Part shown: positions 1 through 10,069 of the stretch, one piece after another | Layout of the letters: each line of letters starts with the position of its first letter | How positions within the stretch are numbered: the stretch's first letter is position 1 | Assembly (NCBI GenBank): GCA_900539835.1 | Contig: UQDR01000007.1 | Coordinates: forward strand, 23,783 to 87,782 | Length of the DNA stretch: 64,000 bases | Direction: 5' to 3' | From: an uncultured Ruminococcus sp. | GTDB taxonomy: Bacteria; Bacillota; Clostridia; Oscillospirales; Ruminococcaceae | Made by a program: the position numbers and the translations under genes | Notes under the pieces: model-generated | Databases searched by the model: none | What the model was told of the DNA's origin: nothing | Seen by the model: the letters and a program-made list of their open reading frames with translations, nothing else

Positions 1-2622
1 TCTGTCTTTGATTCGTCCAATTTCCTTGCGCTTAACGGCAATATCCGTTTCACTCTGAATAATTTTTTCATCAAGTCTTCCGCTGTCATTGCTATTGCTT
101 TCAATAGTGTTTATGATTTGCTCTATTGAAAGCCTACATGCCTCTCTGTCCTTTAAAATCTCAATAGATTTAATTCTCAGATCAGAAAGCTGAGAAGCAA
201 CAAGTTCACGTTTTTCCTTTAATTCATTTTGCCTGTTCTGAGATGCCTCAAATTCAGCTTCCCTTTCAAAAATCTCTTTGTCAATCATACTGAGATTTTT
301 ATTAGCGTCTTTAAGTTCATCCTGTGTGTGCTTTATTCTTGATTTGTATTCTTCCAGCTTTATGTCAGCTTCATCAAGCTGATTTTCATATTGACTTCTA
401 ATTTCTGTGCCTCGCTTTATTTCCATATCAAGCTTAAGCATATCGTTGCTGAGAAGTCCAATCTGCTCTTTTGCGCCTTCCATATCGGCCGACAGCTTCA
501 TAGTTTCCTGCTTTAGCTGTTCTGCTTTTGTTTTTATGTCTTCATGTTCTGATTTAAGCTTTTCAACATTTTTTTCAAGCGCCTGAATTTCACTTTTGCG
601 TGAAAGAATTCCCGTGCTCTTAGAAACACTGCCTCCGGTAAAGGAACCTCCGGCATTAATAATCTGTCCGTCAAGAGTTACTATCCTAAATTTATATCCG
701 TATTTTTTTGCTATTACCGACGCCAAGTCAATGTCTTCAGCAATACAGATTCTTCCCAAAAGCGAGTTTATTACGCCCTTAAATTTTTCATCAGTTTTGG
801 CAAGATCACAGCCAAGCGCTATAAATCCCTCGTCATTTTCAAGATTTCTGTCAAGTCTTGTACCCTTAACAGATGTCAAAGGTAAAAAAGTTGCACGTCC
901 GGCTTTTGATTCTTTCAAAAGTCTTATTCCTCTTTTGGCAGTATCCTCATTTTCTACAACTATGTTCTGTAATGCGCCACCCAAAGCCGTTTCAATTGCT
1001 ACTGTATATTTAGGCTCAACAGTTATTATCTGTGCAACTGAGCCGAAAACTCCACTTAATCTTCCCTGCTTTGAAGCCTTGATTATATTCTTAACACTAT
1101 ACGCAAAACCCTCCATAGAGTTTTCAAGATCATGAAGCAGATTTAGTTTTTGCAGGCTTTCACGCAGCTTTATATCATTTTGTGAAAATGCCTGATTTGC
1201 CTTATCAAGCTTTTCAGACTTAGCAGAATATAGCTTTTCATAACCTGAAAGCCTGTTTTTATTATCTCCCAGCTTTTCTTCAAGCTTCTCTTTAGCTTCT
1301 CTTAGGTCCTTCAGTTCTTTTGAAATAAATTTCTCCTTAGCCTCAAGCTCAGACTTGCTTTCAGCAGCCTGTTCAACAGCCGTTTCAATATCAGAAAGTG
1401 AGTTTTTTGCCGCCTCAATCTTAAAGCTAAATTCTGATTTTTTTAAATACAAGCCGTTAATTTCGCCGGAAGAATCAGAAAGATTCTTATCATATTCATC
1501 TGAAATTAATTGAAATTTTTCAAATTCACTTTCTTTTTCATCTATTTCTTTTTCAAGCTTTGCACTATCATCATCTAACTTGCTCAAATCGGCTTTGCGC
1601 TTTTCAAGCTCCGTTTCAAGAAAATATTTTGAATTTCTTGATTGCTCGATTTGTTCCTGAAGCTGTATAATCCCATCCTCAAGGTGACTGATATCATTTT
1701 CAAGTACAGCAATTTTTGCTCCTGATTCTGAGTTTTCCAATTCAACTCCATGAATCTTCTCTTTTAATTCATCAATTTGAGCAGATTTTTCTGCACTTTT
1801 TAAAAACGAATCCTCAATATTATTTTCCAGTTCATCAAGCTCTTCCGTAAGCTGTGTATATTCCTTATCAAGCTCTCCCAGCTTGTCTTCAAAGCCTCTC
1901 AGTTCTTCAGTATACTTTTCAAGCTTATATATCCAAACTGAAATTTCAAGCTTGCTTTTTTCGTCATCTAAAATCTTGAATTGCTTAGCTTTTTCAGATT
2001 GCTTTTTAAGCGGACCGATTCGTCCCTCAAGCTCGCCTAAAATATCATTAAGCCTTGAAATATTATCTTCCGCAGCAGCAAGCTTTCTTTCCGCTTCAGC
2101 TTTTTTGTATCTGAATTTTGAGATACCTGCCGCTTCCTCAAAGATTTCACGCCGCTCTGTTGACTTGCTGCTCACAATGTCGGCAATTCTTCCCTGACCA
2201 ATAATTGAATATCCGTCACGTCCCAATCCTGTATCCATAAACAGTTCAACAACATCCTTTAAACGTACATTTGCACCGTTTATCATATATTCGCTATCGC
2301 CGTTTCTGTACAATTTTCTGGATACCGATACCAGATCCGAATCAAAATCCAAAGATCTGTCCTCATTGTCAATTGTAAGTGTAACATGTGCAAATCCTGC
2401 TTTAGGACGGGTCTTTGTACCAAGAAAAATAACATCCTCCATCTTTCCGCCACGAAGAGTTTTTGAAGACTGTTCTCCCATAACCCAACGCATGGCATCT
2501 CCGATGTTGGATTTTCCCGAACCGTTCGGCCCTACTACAGCAGATATTCCTTTATTAAAATCAAGCTTTATTTTATCTGGGAAAGACTTAAATCCCTGCA
2601 ATTCAAGTGATTTCAAATACAT
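1..2622 (-). CDS. smc: Chromosome segregation ATPase SMC (partial, C-terminus outside window)
   Basis: The first 874 codons of SMC, the ATPase that organises and segregates the chromosome with ScpA/ScpB. The N-terminus MYLKSLELQGFKSF and Walker A GPNGSGKS (residues 31-38) are classic SMC. Long Glu/Lys/Leu-rich coiled coil follows on both sides of a globular hinge (about residues 515-635, with GVFGSVAQ and a GG-rich stretch). The second coiled coil runs off the left edge, so the C-terminal head with the signature motif and Walker B is missing only because the window ends; the usual length is about 1190 residues. The frame is open throughout. It starts 2 bp after the stop of the radical SAM gene, so it is the last visible gene of the topA-plsX-rnc operon. 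rnc-smc linkage is common in Firmicutes. Confidence 0.97.
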   Translation of the reverse strand, partial: MYLKSLELQGFKSFPDKIKLDFNKGISAVVGPNGSGKSNIGDAMRWVMGEQSSKTLRGGKMEDVIFLGTKTRPKAGFAHVTLTIDNEDRSLDFDSDLVSVSRKLYRNGDSEYMINGANVRLKDVVELFMDTGLGRDGYSIIGQGRIADIVSSKSTERREIFEEAAGISKFRYKKAEAERKLAAAEDNISRLNDILGELEGRIGPLKKQSEKAKQFKILDDEKSKLEISVWIYKLEKYTEELRGFEDKLGELDKEYTQLTEELDELENNIEDSFLKSAEKSAQIDELKEKIHGVELENSESGAKIAVLENDISHLEDGIIQLQEQIEQSRNSKYFLETELEKRKADLSKLDDDSAKLEKEIDEKESEFEKFQLISDEYDKNLSDSSGEINGLYLKKSEFSFKIEAAKNSLSDIETAVEQAAESKSELEAKEKFISKELKDLREAKEKLEEKLGDNKNRLSGYEKLYSAKSEKLDKANQAFSQNDIKLRESLQKLNLLHDLENSMEGFAYSVKNIIKASKQGRLSGVFGSVAQIITVEPKYTVAIETALGGALQNIVVENEDTAKRGIRLLKESKAGRATFLPLTSVKGTRLDRNLENDEGFIALGCDLAKTDEKFKGVINSLLGRICIAEDIDLASVIAKKYGYKFRIVTLDGQIINAGGSFTGGSVSKSTGILSRKSEIQALEKNVEKLKSEHEDIKTKAEQLKQETMKLSADMEGAKEQIGLLSNDMLKLDMEIKRGTEIRSQYENQLDEADIKLEEYKSRIKHTQDELKDANKNLSMIDKEIFEREAEFEASQNRQNELKEKRELVASQLSDLRIKSIEILKDREACRLSIEQIINTIESNSNDSGRLDEKIIQSETDIAVKRKEIGRIKDR

Positions 2623-2624
2623 AA

Positions 2625-3659
2625 CTATCCCCTAAGTTTACATTCATACTTTGACAGACCGTTATCTGTCACAAATTTTACTGAATATCCCTTGCTCATG
2701 AAATATTCAGTGTTGCACCTTTTATGTCCGACCGCTTTACTAATACTTGACGGACTTACTGCTATAACAAAATACTTGAACTTATCAACACAATCCGACA
2801 AATCATGATTCTGATTACTTTTTTCAATTTCAGTTTTAATTTTTTTGCGGAAAATTTCACTTTCACATAATTCTTTGAATGCAGGATGATAAAAGCCCCC
2901 TGCCGTTTCTCCTTCAATATTATCTGACGAATGAAGACCGCAGCGAATCACTTCTATTTTGTTTTCTTCAAACTCCTCAAGCATTATCCCGCAAAGCTCA
3001 ACCATTTTCTCAAATGGAATCGGCTTATATATCCCCTCATCATATAACTCAGCTAACTTCGTTCCCTTTATTATAACAGTAGGATAAATTCTTACCGTAT
3101 CAGGAGCAATTTCTATTATGCTCTGCATAGTCCTTAAATCATCTTCATAAGTGCTTTGGAATAATCCTGTCATCATCTGCAATCCCAGCTCAAATCCATA
3201 AGACTTTATAATCCTGGACGCTTTATATACATCCTCAGCATTATGTCCACGCTCGTTTGCTTCAAGAACATGATCACACATAGATTGAGCACCCAATTCA
3301 ATAGCCGTTACTCCATATCGCTTCAATATTTCAAGTATTTCCTCGTTAATACAGTCAGGACGGGTAGAAATTCTTATGCCCTTGAATTTATCCTTGCCAA
3401 TAAATTCATTTGCCGCTTCTAAAAGTTCAAGCATATAAGCCCTCGGTACAGCCGTAAAGCTTCCGCCGAAAAACGCAATTTCCGTGTGCTCATAATCTGA
3501 TATATCATCCAGTGCCTGAGAACATATTCTTTTCACATCATCCCCGTGAGGGATTTCCTGTACACCCGTAATAGTGCGCTGATTGCAGAATGAACACATG
3601 TGAGGACAACCAACATGTGGTACGAAAATCGAAATATTGCTGTGCCTCATTTTATACAT
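2625..3659 (-). CDS. Radical SAM protein, Elp3-like family
   Basis: A 344-residue radical SAM enzyme. The cluster-binding motif is C18-PHM-C22-SF-C25 (CxxxCxxC), followed by a FFGGSFTA strand typical of the Elp3/HemN-like fold. It resembles the Elp3-type proteins encoded beside rnc and smc in clostridia. It lacks the acetyltransferase domain of true Elp3, so the substrate is unknown; a role in tRNA or cofactor modification is only a guess. The ATG used overlaps the end of rnc by 8 nt and has GGGG 4 nt upstream. A second in-frame ATG three codons later (3650) is possible but badly spaced. The overlap implies translational coupling to rnc. Confidence 0.85.
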   Translation of the reverse strand: MYKMRHSNISIFVPHVGCPHMCSFCNQRTITGVQEIPHGDDVKRICSQALDDISDYEHTEIAFFGGSFTAVPRAYMLELLEAANEFIGKDKFKGIRISTRPDCINEEILEILKRYGVTAIELGAQSMCDHVLEANERGHNAEDVYKASRIIKSYGFELGLQMMTGLFQSTYEDDLRTMQSIIEIAPDTVRIYPTVIIKGTKLAELYDEGIYKPIPFEKMVELCGIMLEEFEENKIEVIRCGLHSSDNIEGETAGGFYHPAFKELCESEIFRKKIKTEIEKSNQNHDLSDCVDKFKYFVIAVSPSSISKAVGHKRCNTEYFMSKGYSVKFVTDNGLSKYECKLRG

Positions 3660-4362
3660 TGATCCCCATTAGTTCAAGCGCTTCTCTTGCCGCAGCCTGT
3701 TCTGCATTTTTCTTTGAATGACCCGAGCCCTCACCGATTACATTATTGTTCAAGCGCACCTGAACCGTAAAGCTTTTGTCATGATCCGGACCTGATTCTG
3801 ATTTAAGAAAATATTCAACCTTTTCTTCAGGATTTCTCTGAATAATTTCCTGAAGCATAGTTTTATAGTCATGAAAGCTCTTTGAGCCTTTAGGTGAAAT
3901 ATTTTTAGGTATAAATGACAAAATATATTTTGTTACGGGCTTCATTCCACCGTCAAGGTAAATGGCAGCAATAACCGCCTCAAAAGCGTCTGAAATTATT
4001 GACGGGCGTGTTCTCCCTCCGGTAAGCTCTTCGCCTTTGCCCAGAAATATATATTCCCCTAAATCTATTTTTTTAGAAAATTCAAATAAAGAATTTTCAC
4101 AAACAAGTGAGGCTCTGAGCTTTGAAAGCTCTCCCTCCGGTAGGTGCTTGAAATGTTCAAATATATAATCTGATACAACAATTGAAAGTACAGAATCCCC
4201 TAAGAATTCAAGCCGTTCATTGCTGTTTCTGTGTTTTTTATTTTCGTTTGCAAAAGATGAATGTGACAAAGCTTCATATAAAAGCCTGTCATTTTTAAAT
4301 TTATAATTTATCTTCTGCTGAAATTGTTCCATTCTATCCTTTTCGTTCATTAGTTCTCTCAT
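3652..4362 (-). CDS. rnc: Ribonuclease III
   Basis: Endoribonuclease III cuts double-stranded RNA in rRNA maturation and mRNA turnover. The signature NERLEFLGDSV is at residues 48-58, with catalytic acids E52, D56, D125 and E128 visible. A C-terminal double-stranded RNA-binding domain (about 160-232) ends in the usual KKNAEQAAA helix. At 236 residues it is normal length. It starts 2 bp after plsX stops. In many Firmicutes acpP sits between plsX and rnc; here it is absent. The first of several possible starts is used because of this spacing; MNEKDRM (4350) is the alternative. Confidence 0.97.
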   Translation of the reverse strand: MRELMNEKDRMEQFQQKINYKFKNDRLLYEALSHSSFANENKKHRNSNERLEFLGDSVLSIVVSDYIFEHFKHLPEGELSKLRASLVCENSLFEFSKKIDLGEYIFLGKGEELTGGRTRPSIISDAFEAVIAAIYLDGGMKPVTKYILSFIPKNISPKGSKSFHDYKTMLQEIIQRNPEEKVEYFLKSESGPDHDKSFTVQVRLNNNVIGEGSGHSKKNAEQAAAREALELMGINV

Positions 4363-4364
4363 TT

Positions 4365-5372
4365 CTAAACCATTTCATGTTTTTTCATTGATTCAAGAGC
4401 ATTGCTTATTTCATCAATGACCTTAGTTTCAGTAAACTGCTTTGCCTGTCTGATTGCATTATAAAACGCCTTAGCATTACTGCTTCCGTGAGCCTTGATT
4501 ACAGGCTTTGCAGTACCCAGCAAAGGTGCTCCGCCGTATTCGGAATAGTCCACCTTTTTCTTAAATTCCTTTACGTTATTAAGTACCATCAACGCTGCAA
4601 TCTTGGATTTAAAATCCTTTGTAAGTAAAGTTTTAAGCTCTCCTGAAAAGAACTTTGCCATTCCCTCATAAAGCTTTAAAAGCAGATTTCCGCTGAATCC
4701 GTCAGTCACAACTACATCACAGTCACCCATCGGAATTTGCCTTGCCTCTATGTTTCCTGTAAAATTCACAGGCGCATTTTTAAGCTGTTTGTATGTTTCA
4801 AGCTCAAGCTCTCTGCCCTTTGATTCTTCTGAACCAATGTTAGCAAGCCCAACTCTCGGAGCTTCTACACCAAGAATTTTGTTCATGTAAGCCGAGCCCA
4901 TAATACCAAACTGTACAAGCATTTCAGGACGGCAGTCTGCGTTTGCTCCGCTGTCCAAAAGCATAGTCGGTTCTCCTGCGGTTGGAAGTATAGTTGCAAG
5001 TGCAGGACGTTTGATTCCCTTTTGTCTTTTTACAATAAAAGTTGCGCCGACAACTAAAGCCCCGGTTGAACCAGCTGAAACAAAAGCGTCGCCCTCACCG
5101 TCAGCCAGCATCTGCATACCAACAGCCATTGAGCAGTCCTTTTTGCTTTTTATAACGTTAGTGGGTTCTTCACAAACGTCAATAACCGTGTCAGCATGTT
5201 TGATTTTCAAAGCAGAAATATCAAGAGAATTATCTGCTGCACACTTTTTTATGGTTTCTTCATTTCCCACAAGTGTTATGCTTATATTAAAATCTTTTTG
5301 TGCGTCAATCGCACCCTTGATAACCTCAAGCGGTGCATTATCCCCGCCGAATGCGTCAATCACTATATTCAT
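4365..5372 (-). CDS. plsX: Phosphate acyltransferase PlsX
   Basis: PlsX converts acyl-ACP and phosphate to acyl-phosphate, the donor for PlsY in phosphatidic acid synthesis. The N-terminus MNIVIDAFGGDNAP and the stretches SAGSTGALV and VTDGFSGN are hallmarks of the family, and 335 residues is the usual length. A strong GGAGGAAATAAT precedes the ATG. It lies between trmFO and rnc in the operon. fapR, fabD and acpP, frequent partners, are not next to it, so the rest of fatty-acid synthesis must be elsewhere. Confidence 0.97.
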   Translation of the reverse strand: MNIVIDAFGGDNAPLEVIKGAIDAQKDFNISITLVGNEETIKKCAADNSLDISALKIKHADTVIDVCEEPTNVIKSKKDCSMAVGMQMLADGEGDAFVSAGSTGALVVGATFIVKRQKGIKRPALATILPTAGEPTMLLDSGANADCRPEMLVQFGIMGSAYMNKILGVEAPRVGLANIGSEESKGRELELETYKQLKNAPVNFTGNIEARQIPMGDCDVVVTDGFSGNLLLKLYEGMAKFFSGELKTLLTKDFKSKIAALMVLNNVKEFKKKVDYSEYGGAPLLGTAKPVIKAHGSSNAKAFYNAIRQAKQFTETKVIDEISNALESMKKHEMV

Positions 5373-5383
5373 ATTATTTCCTC

Positions 5384-6700
5384 CTAAAGCGTGTCAATAC
5401 ATCTATCCAAATCCGCCAACCCTCTGTCGGCAATAGCCTGATACTTTAATTTCTTATCCCTTATTCTTTCTGACAGTTCCGGGAGTATCCCCATGTTGCA
5501 GCCCATCGGCTGAAATTTTTCTACCGTCGGGTCGCTTATATATTTAGACAAAGCCCCTAACATCGTCGTTTCAGGCAGTGAAACCTTGTCCTTTCCCTGC
5601 AAAGACCTTGCCATGTTAAGACCTGCCGCAATACCGCTTGCCGCCGACTCGATATATCCCTCAACACCGGTTATCTGTCCTGCAAAATATATATTTTCAC
5701 GTTCTCTCATATTAAAATGCTCTGTAAGAAGCTTGGGAGAATTTATAAAAGTGTTCCTGTGCATTACTCCATATCTCATAAATTCTGCATTTGCAAGTCC
5801 TGGAATCATTGAAAATACACGCTTTTGCTCGCCGAATTTCAAATTAGTCTGAAATCCCACAAGATTATAAAGTGTGCCCTGTGCATTTTCAGCCCTGAGC
5901 TGTACAACCGCATAAGGTCTTTTACCCGTCCTCGGATCAGTCAGTCCTACAGGCTTCAAAGGTCCGAATCTCATGGTGTCCTCACCACGCTTTGCCAACA
6001 CTTCTATGGGCATACAACCCTCATAAACCTTGAAATTATCCTTTGAAAAATGCTCCCTGTCATGCTCTTTAAGGGGAGCGGATTCAGCCTCAATAAGTGC
6101 ATTATAAAACCTAAGATACTCGTCCTTGTCCATAGGACAGTTAATATAATCCGCCTCACCTTTTCCATAACGTGAAGCAAAAAATACCTTCTCCTTGTCA
6201 AGACTCTCATATGTTACAATAGGAGCAGCAGCGTCATGAAAATATAAATAATCTCCGCATATTTTCTTTATATCCACAGCCAAAGCGTCCGATGTCAAAG
6301 GTCCTGTGGCAACGATAACATTTCCCTCAGGAATCATCGTTACCTCATCTTCAATAACAGTAATCCTATCATGGCTTCTTATTTTCTTGGTCACCATATC
6401 CGAAAATTTCTCTCTGTCAACAGCCAAAGCTCCGCCTGCCGATACCTTAGTCTGTTCAGCGCATTCCATTGTCAAAGAACCCAGCCTGCGCATTTCCTCT
6501 TTGAGCATTCCTGCCGCAGAGGCAATTCTGTCAGCCTTCAGTGAATTTGAGCAAACAAGCTCTGCAAACCCCTTGTATTTGTGAGCAGGGGTAAACTTCT
6601 TCGGCTTCATTTCATAAAGCAAAACATCAATCCCGGCATTAGAAAGCTGCCATGCCGCCTCACAGCCGGCAAGCCCTGCTCCGATTACCTTAACTGTCAT
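5384..6700 (-). CDS. trmFO: Methylenetetrahydrofolate-tRNA-(uracil-54-C5)-methyltransferase TrmFO
   Basis: The folate- and FAD-dependent enzyme that makes ribothymidine at position 54 of tRNA in many Gram-positive bacteria. The N-terminal dinucleotide fold VIGAGLAGCEAAW, the internal ELVCSNSLK and the C-terminal region with FAGQITGVEGY are all in place. The length of 438 residues is standard. Its start lies inside the end of topA (11-nt overlap), so the two are translationally coupled; topA-trmFO (gid) order is widespread in Firmicutes. Confidence 0.97.
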   Translation of the reverse strand: MTVKVIGAGLAGCEAAWQLSNAGIDVLLYEMKPKKFTPAHKYKGFAELVCSNSLKADRIASAAGMLKEEMRRLGSLTMECAEQTKVSAGGALAVDREKFSDMVTKKIRSHDRITVIEDEVTMIPEGNVIVATGPLTSDALAVDIKKICGDYLYFHDAAAPIVTYESLDKEKVFFASRYGKGEADYINCPMDKDEYLRFYNALIEAESAPLKEHDREHFSKDNFKVYEGCMPIEVLAKRGEDTMRFGPLKPVGLTDPRTGKRPYAVVQLRAENAQGTLYNLVGFQTNLKFGEQKRVFSMIPGLANAEFMRYGVMHRNTFINSPKLLTEHFNMRERENIYFAGQITGVEGYIESAASGIAAGLNMARSLQGKDKVSLPETTMLGALSKYISDPTVEKFQPMGCNMGILPELSERIRDKKLKYQAIADRGLADLDRCIDTL

Positions 6701-8780
6701 TTCCTAGATTCCTCTCATATCCGCAGTTTTCCTTGTGACAAATCAGTTTGCCGTTCTTTCCGCCCTTTTGGAATAGAGTAGAACCGCACTGCGGACATTT
6801 TTCCTCAGTTGGCAAATCCCATGTCATAAAATTGCAGTTAGGATTATCCTCACAGCCATAATATTTCTTACCCTTTTTAGATTTTTTAAGCAAAACTCTC
6901 TTTCCGCAGAACGGACAAAATCCACCGGTTTCCTGTACGATCCTTTTTGTAAATGTACACTCCGGGAATCCCGAACAAGCCATAAACTTTCCGAACCTTC
7001 CGATTTTGATAACCATAGGCTTTCCGCAAACCTCACATATCTCATCCGTTTCCTCATCAGGAACCTTCATGCGCTTGCCTTCCATTGCCTTTTCAGCCTT
7101 TTCAAGCTCGCTGTTAAACTCGCCGTAAAAATCATCAAGAGTTTTGACCCAGCCTTTTTTACCGTTTTCAACTTCGTCTAAACTGCTTTCCATATTAGCC
7201 GTGAATTTCACATCCACAATTTTATCGAAATGATCAAGCATAAGCTGATTTGTGACCTCACCCAAAGCCGTAGGCTTAAGCTGTTTTCCATCTCGCTCAA
7301 CATAGCTTCTTGCAAGAATCGTAGTAATCGTAGGAACATATGTGGACGGTCTTCCTATACCCGTTTCTTCAAAAGCCTTAACTAAAGTAGCTTCCGTATA
7401 TCTTGCCGGAGGCTGTGTAAAATGCTGATTTCCCTCGAGAGTGTGAACTTTCAGCTTATCACCCTTCGCAATAGCAGGAAGAACATTCTTCTTATCTGAA
7501 TCTTCGTCCTTGCTCTCTTCATAAAGCACAGTAAATCCATCAAATTTCACAGAATATCCCGTAGCCTTAAATCCACAGCCGTTAGCAGTAATATCCACCG
7601 ATACCGTATCCATAAGACAGTTCGACATCTGGCTTGCAATAAATCGCTCCCAAATCAGCTTGTAAAGCTTATATTGATCGTTTGTAACACCGCTTTTCTT
7701 GATAATGTCAGGAGTAAGCTCAGGATGCGTCGGACGAATAGCTTCATGGGCGTCCTGAGAATTACCCTTTTTCTTATATTTCTTAGGTGAATCAGGAATA
7801 TACTTGTCCCCGTATTGATTTTTTATAAAGTCATATGCAGCCGCCCTTGCCTCATCTGAAATTCTCAGGCTGTCAGTACGCATGTATGTGATAAGACCGG
7901 TTGCACCCATTCCGTCGATCTCAACACCTTCATAAAGCTCCTGAGCGGTTTTCATTGTACGTCTTGCCTGGAACGAAAGCTTTCTTGAAGCCTCCTGCTG
8001 TAATGTTGAAGTAGTAAACGGTGCAGCAGGCGATTTTCTGTGAACACTCTTTTTAACGTTTGCTATCTCAAACTCAGCGCCCTCAAGTCTTGCAAGAATC
8101 TCATCTGCCTGCTCCTTGCATTTTAAGTCAACCTTTTCACCGTCAACAGTATTCAATTTAGCAGCGAACGGCTTTCTGCTCTTTGCTGCAAGGAACTTTG
8201 CATCAACAGACCAATATTCCTGTGACTGAAACGCTCTTATTTCATTTTCACGGTCACATATCATTCTGACGGCAACAGACTGAACTCTTCCGGCAGAAAG
8301 TCCTCTTCGGATTTTTCTCCAAAGAAAAGGCGACAGCTTATATCCCACAATCCTGTCAAGTATACGTCTTGCCTGCTGAGCATTTACAAGATTTAAATCT
8401 ATCGACCTTGGATTGCTCATGCCTGCCTTTATTCCGCTTTCAGTAATCTCATTAAATGTAACTCGGTTTTTATCGTTCATATCAAGCCCTAAAATCTGTG
8501 CAAGATGCCATGAAATAGCTTCTCCCTCACGGTCCGGGTCTCCCGCAAGATAAACATGATCACATTTTTTTGCTTTCTTTTTTATATCCTTAATAAGGCT
8601 CTCCTTATCCTTCATATTTACATATGACGGCTCAAAACCGTTTTCAATATCAACGCCCAGCTTTGACTTGGGAAGGTCACGAAGATGTCCCATCGACGCT
8701 AAAACCTCGTAATCACCGCTTAAATATCTTTTTATAGTCTTCACCTTTGTTGGTGACTCAACAATTATCAGATTTGCCAA
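6690..8780 (-). CDS. topA: DNA topoisomerase I
   Basis: Type IA topoisomerase that relaxes negative supercoils. The Toprim domain begins with IIVESPTK and carries DPDREGE at residues 81-87; the catalytic tyrosine is Y299 in GLITYMRTDS. Three C-terminal zinc ribbons with CxxC pairs (from about residue 580) bind single-stranded DNA. Length is 696 residues. The start is TTG, chosen because GGAG lies 7 nt upstream and no ATG is suitably placed. It sits downstream of dprA, a common Firmicutes order. Confidence 0.97.
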   Translation of the reverse strand: MANLIIVESPTKVKTIKRYLSGDYEVLASMGHLRDLPKSKLGVDIENGFEPSYVNMKDKESLIKDIKKKAKKCDHVYLAGDPDREGEAISWHLAQILGLDMNDKNRVTFNEITESGIKAGMSNPRSIDLNLVNAQQARRILDRIVGYKLSPFLWRKIRRGLSAGRVQSVAVRMICDRENEIRAFQSQEYWSVDAKFLAAKSRKPFAAKLNTVDGEKVDLKCKEQADEILARLEGAEFEIANVKKSVHRKSPAAPFTTSTLQQEASRKLSFQARRTMKTAQELYEGVEIDGMGATGLITYMRTDSLRISDEARAAAYDFIKNQYGDKYIPDSPKKYKKKGNSQDAHEAIRPTHPELTPDIIKKSGVTNDQYKLYKLIWERFIASQMSNCLMDTVSVDITANGCGFKATGYSVKFDGFTVLYEESKDEDSDKKNVLPAIAKGDKLKVHTLEGNQHFTQPPARYTEATLVKAFEETGIGRPSTYVPTITTILARSYVERDGKQLKPTALGEVTNQLMLDHFDKIVDVKFTANMESSLDEVENGKKGWVKTLDDFYGEFNSELEKAEKAMEGKRMKVPDEETDEICEVCGKPMVIKIGRFGKFMACSGFPECTFTKRIVQETGGFCPFCGKRVLLKKSKKGKKYYGCEDNPNCNFMTWDLPTEEKCPQCGSTLFQKGGKNGKLICHKENCGYERNLGNDS

Positions 8781-8815
8781 AACAATTCTCCGTTCATAAT
8801 TTATTACACATATAT

Positions 8816-10030
8816 TTATTTCACAATCCCGTAAATTTTACCGGGAAATGCTCTTATTATACCCTCAAGTTCAAGTTCAATCAATTCAGATAAAACTGAT
8901 GAAACATCTTCTCCCGTTTTAACAACGATTTCATCTACAATTAAATTGCCGCTCTCCAGAGCCGTGCATATTTTCTGCTGTATGTCATTAAGATTGGAAT
9001 AATCTATATCCCTTTCAGCCGTTTTATTTACCTGATTCAGATTTTCCGTATCAGTCTCCCGTGACTTCCGCTTTGACTTTTTTTCAGTCTTAACTGCAAA
9101 TTCTTCAAATCCGTCAGCCGCAAGCTTATAATCCTTCACGCCATGCATATCCTCAAAGCTCTCATATGCAAGATTAGAAGTAATATCTCCGCCTCCGAAA
9201 ACCGGCACTGCGCCATTTCTTATTAAATCACGCTGACCATAATATCTAGAATCAAAAATATCATTCGGCGGTATTACAAAAATGGGTTTTCCCTGAACTA
9301 CCGCATATTTGGCATTATCCAGTCCCCTGCTTTTATCTGAGCATTCACAGAATAAAACACCGTCGCATAATCCGACTAAAATCCTGTTGCGCTGCACAAA
9401 TGAATTCAAAGACACCTTCATGCCCGAACAATATTCAGAGATAATTCCGCCGTTTTGTGCAATCTTCATTTTTATCTGTTCACTGTTAGCCGGATAATCA
9501 TCTTCAATCGCAGTACCTGTAACCGCTATTGTCGGTTTTCCGCTTTCTAAAGATACTTGGTTTGCAATCATGTCAATGCCGGAAGCAAAGCCCGATGCCA
9601 AAAGAATATCACGTCCAATAAGCTGTCTGCATATTTTTTCAGTTACATTGACCGAATATTCCGACGGTTTTCTCGTCCCTACAACAGCAATGCAAATTCT
9701 ATCGTCCAAAAAGTCAAGGTTTCCATAACAAAACAATACTGAAGGCGGATTTGATATCCGTTTCAGCTTTTGCGGATAGCCCTCACTTTCATAACAATAA
9801 ACGCTGATTCCTCTGCTTAAACAATTGTCAAGCAATTGCTCAGCTTCATTAAGCTTGTGCTTCTTTACACTTTGCCTTTCTTCATCGGTCAGATATTTTA
9901 CTGATCCATTAATAAGCGACCTTACAAATGCTTCAACATCGCTGAAATGTTCGCCTAACTGCCATATCCTCGGATTTGAAGCCCCGAAAACCTGCACCAA
10001 CCATATCCAGTAAATCCTTTTGTCAAACAT
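8816..10030 (-). CDS. dprA: DNA-processing protein DprA
   Basis: DprA loads RecA on incoming single-stranded DNA during natural transformation. The Rossmann-like core shows VVGTRKPSEYS, ASGFASGID and QRNRILVGL. An N-terminal helical domain precedes it (about 1-80) and a winged-helix-like segment ends the protein (about 345-404), separated by a Lys/Glu-rich linker. Some core positions differ from the consensus (SLNSFVQRNR where FPxRNR is usual). AAGGAG lies 9 nt upstream of the ATG. It is coupled to topA downstream. Confidence 0.92.
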   Translation of the reverse strand: MFDKRIYWIWLVQVFGASNPRIWQLGEHFSDVEAFVRSLINGSVKYLTDEERQSVKKHKLNEAEQLLDNCLSRGISVYCYESEGYPQKLKRISNPPSVLFCYGNLDFLDDRICIAVVGTRKPSEYSVNVTEKICRQLIGRDILLASGFASGIDMIANQVSLESGKPTIAVTGTAIEDDYPANSEQIKMKIAQNGGIISEYCSGMKVSLNSFVQRNRILVGLCDGVLFCECSDKSRGLDNAKYAVVQGKPIFVIPPNDIFDSRYYGQRDLIRNGAVPVFGGGDITSNLAYESFEDMHGVKDYKLAADGFEEFAVKTEKKSKRKSRETDTENLNQVNKTAERDIDYSNLNDIQQKICTALESGNLIVDEIVVKTGEDVSSVLSELIELELEGIIRAFPGKIYGIVK

Positions 10031-10069
10031 ATCTGCAAGCTCCTTATGAAAACCAATATCCGAAATGCA

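Noticed and set aside
596..1135. 179-codon open frame on the plus strand
   Set aside because: Antisense shadow of smc with no Shine-Dalgarno; many other long frames opposite real genes were left out for the same reason.
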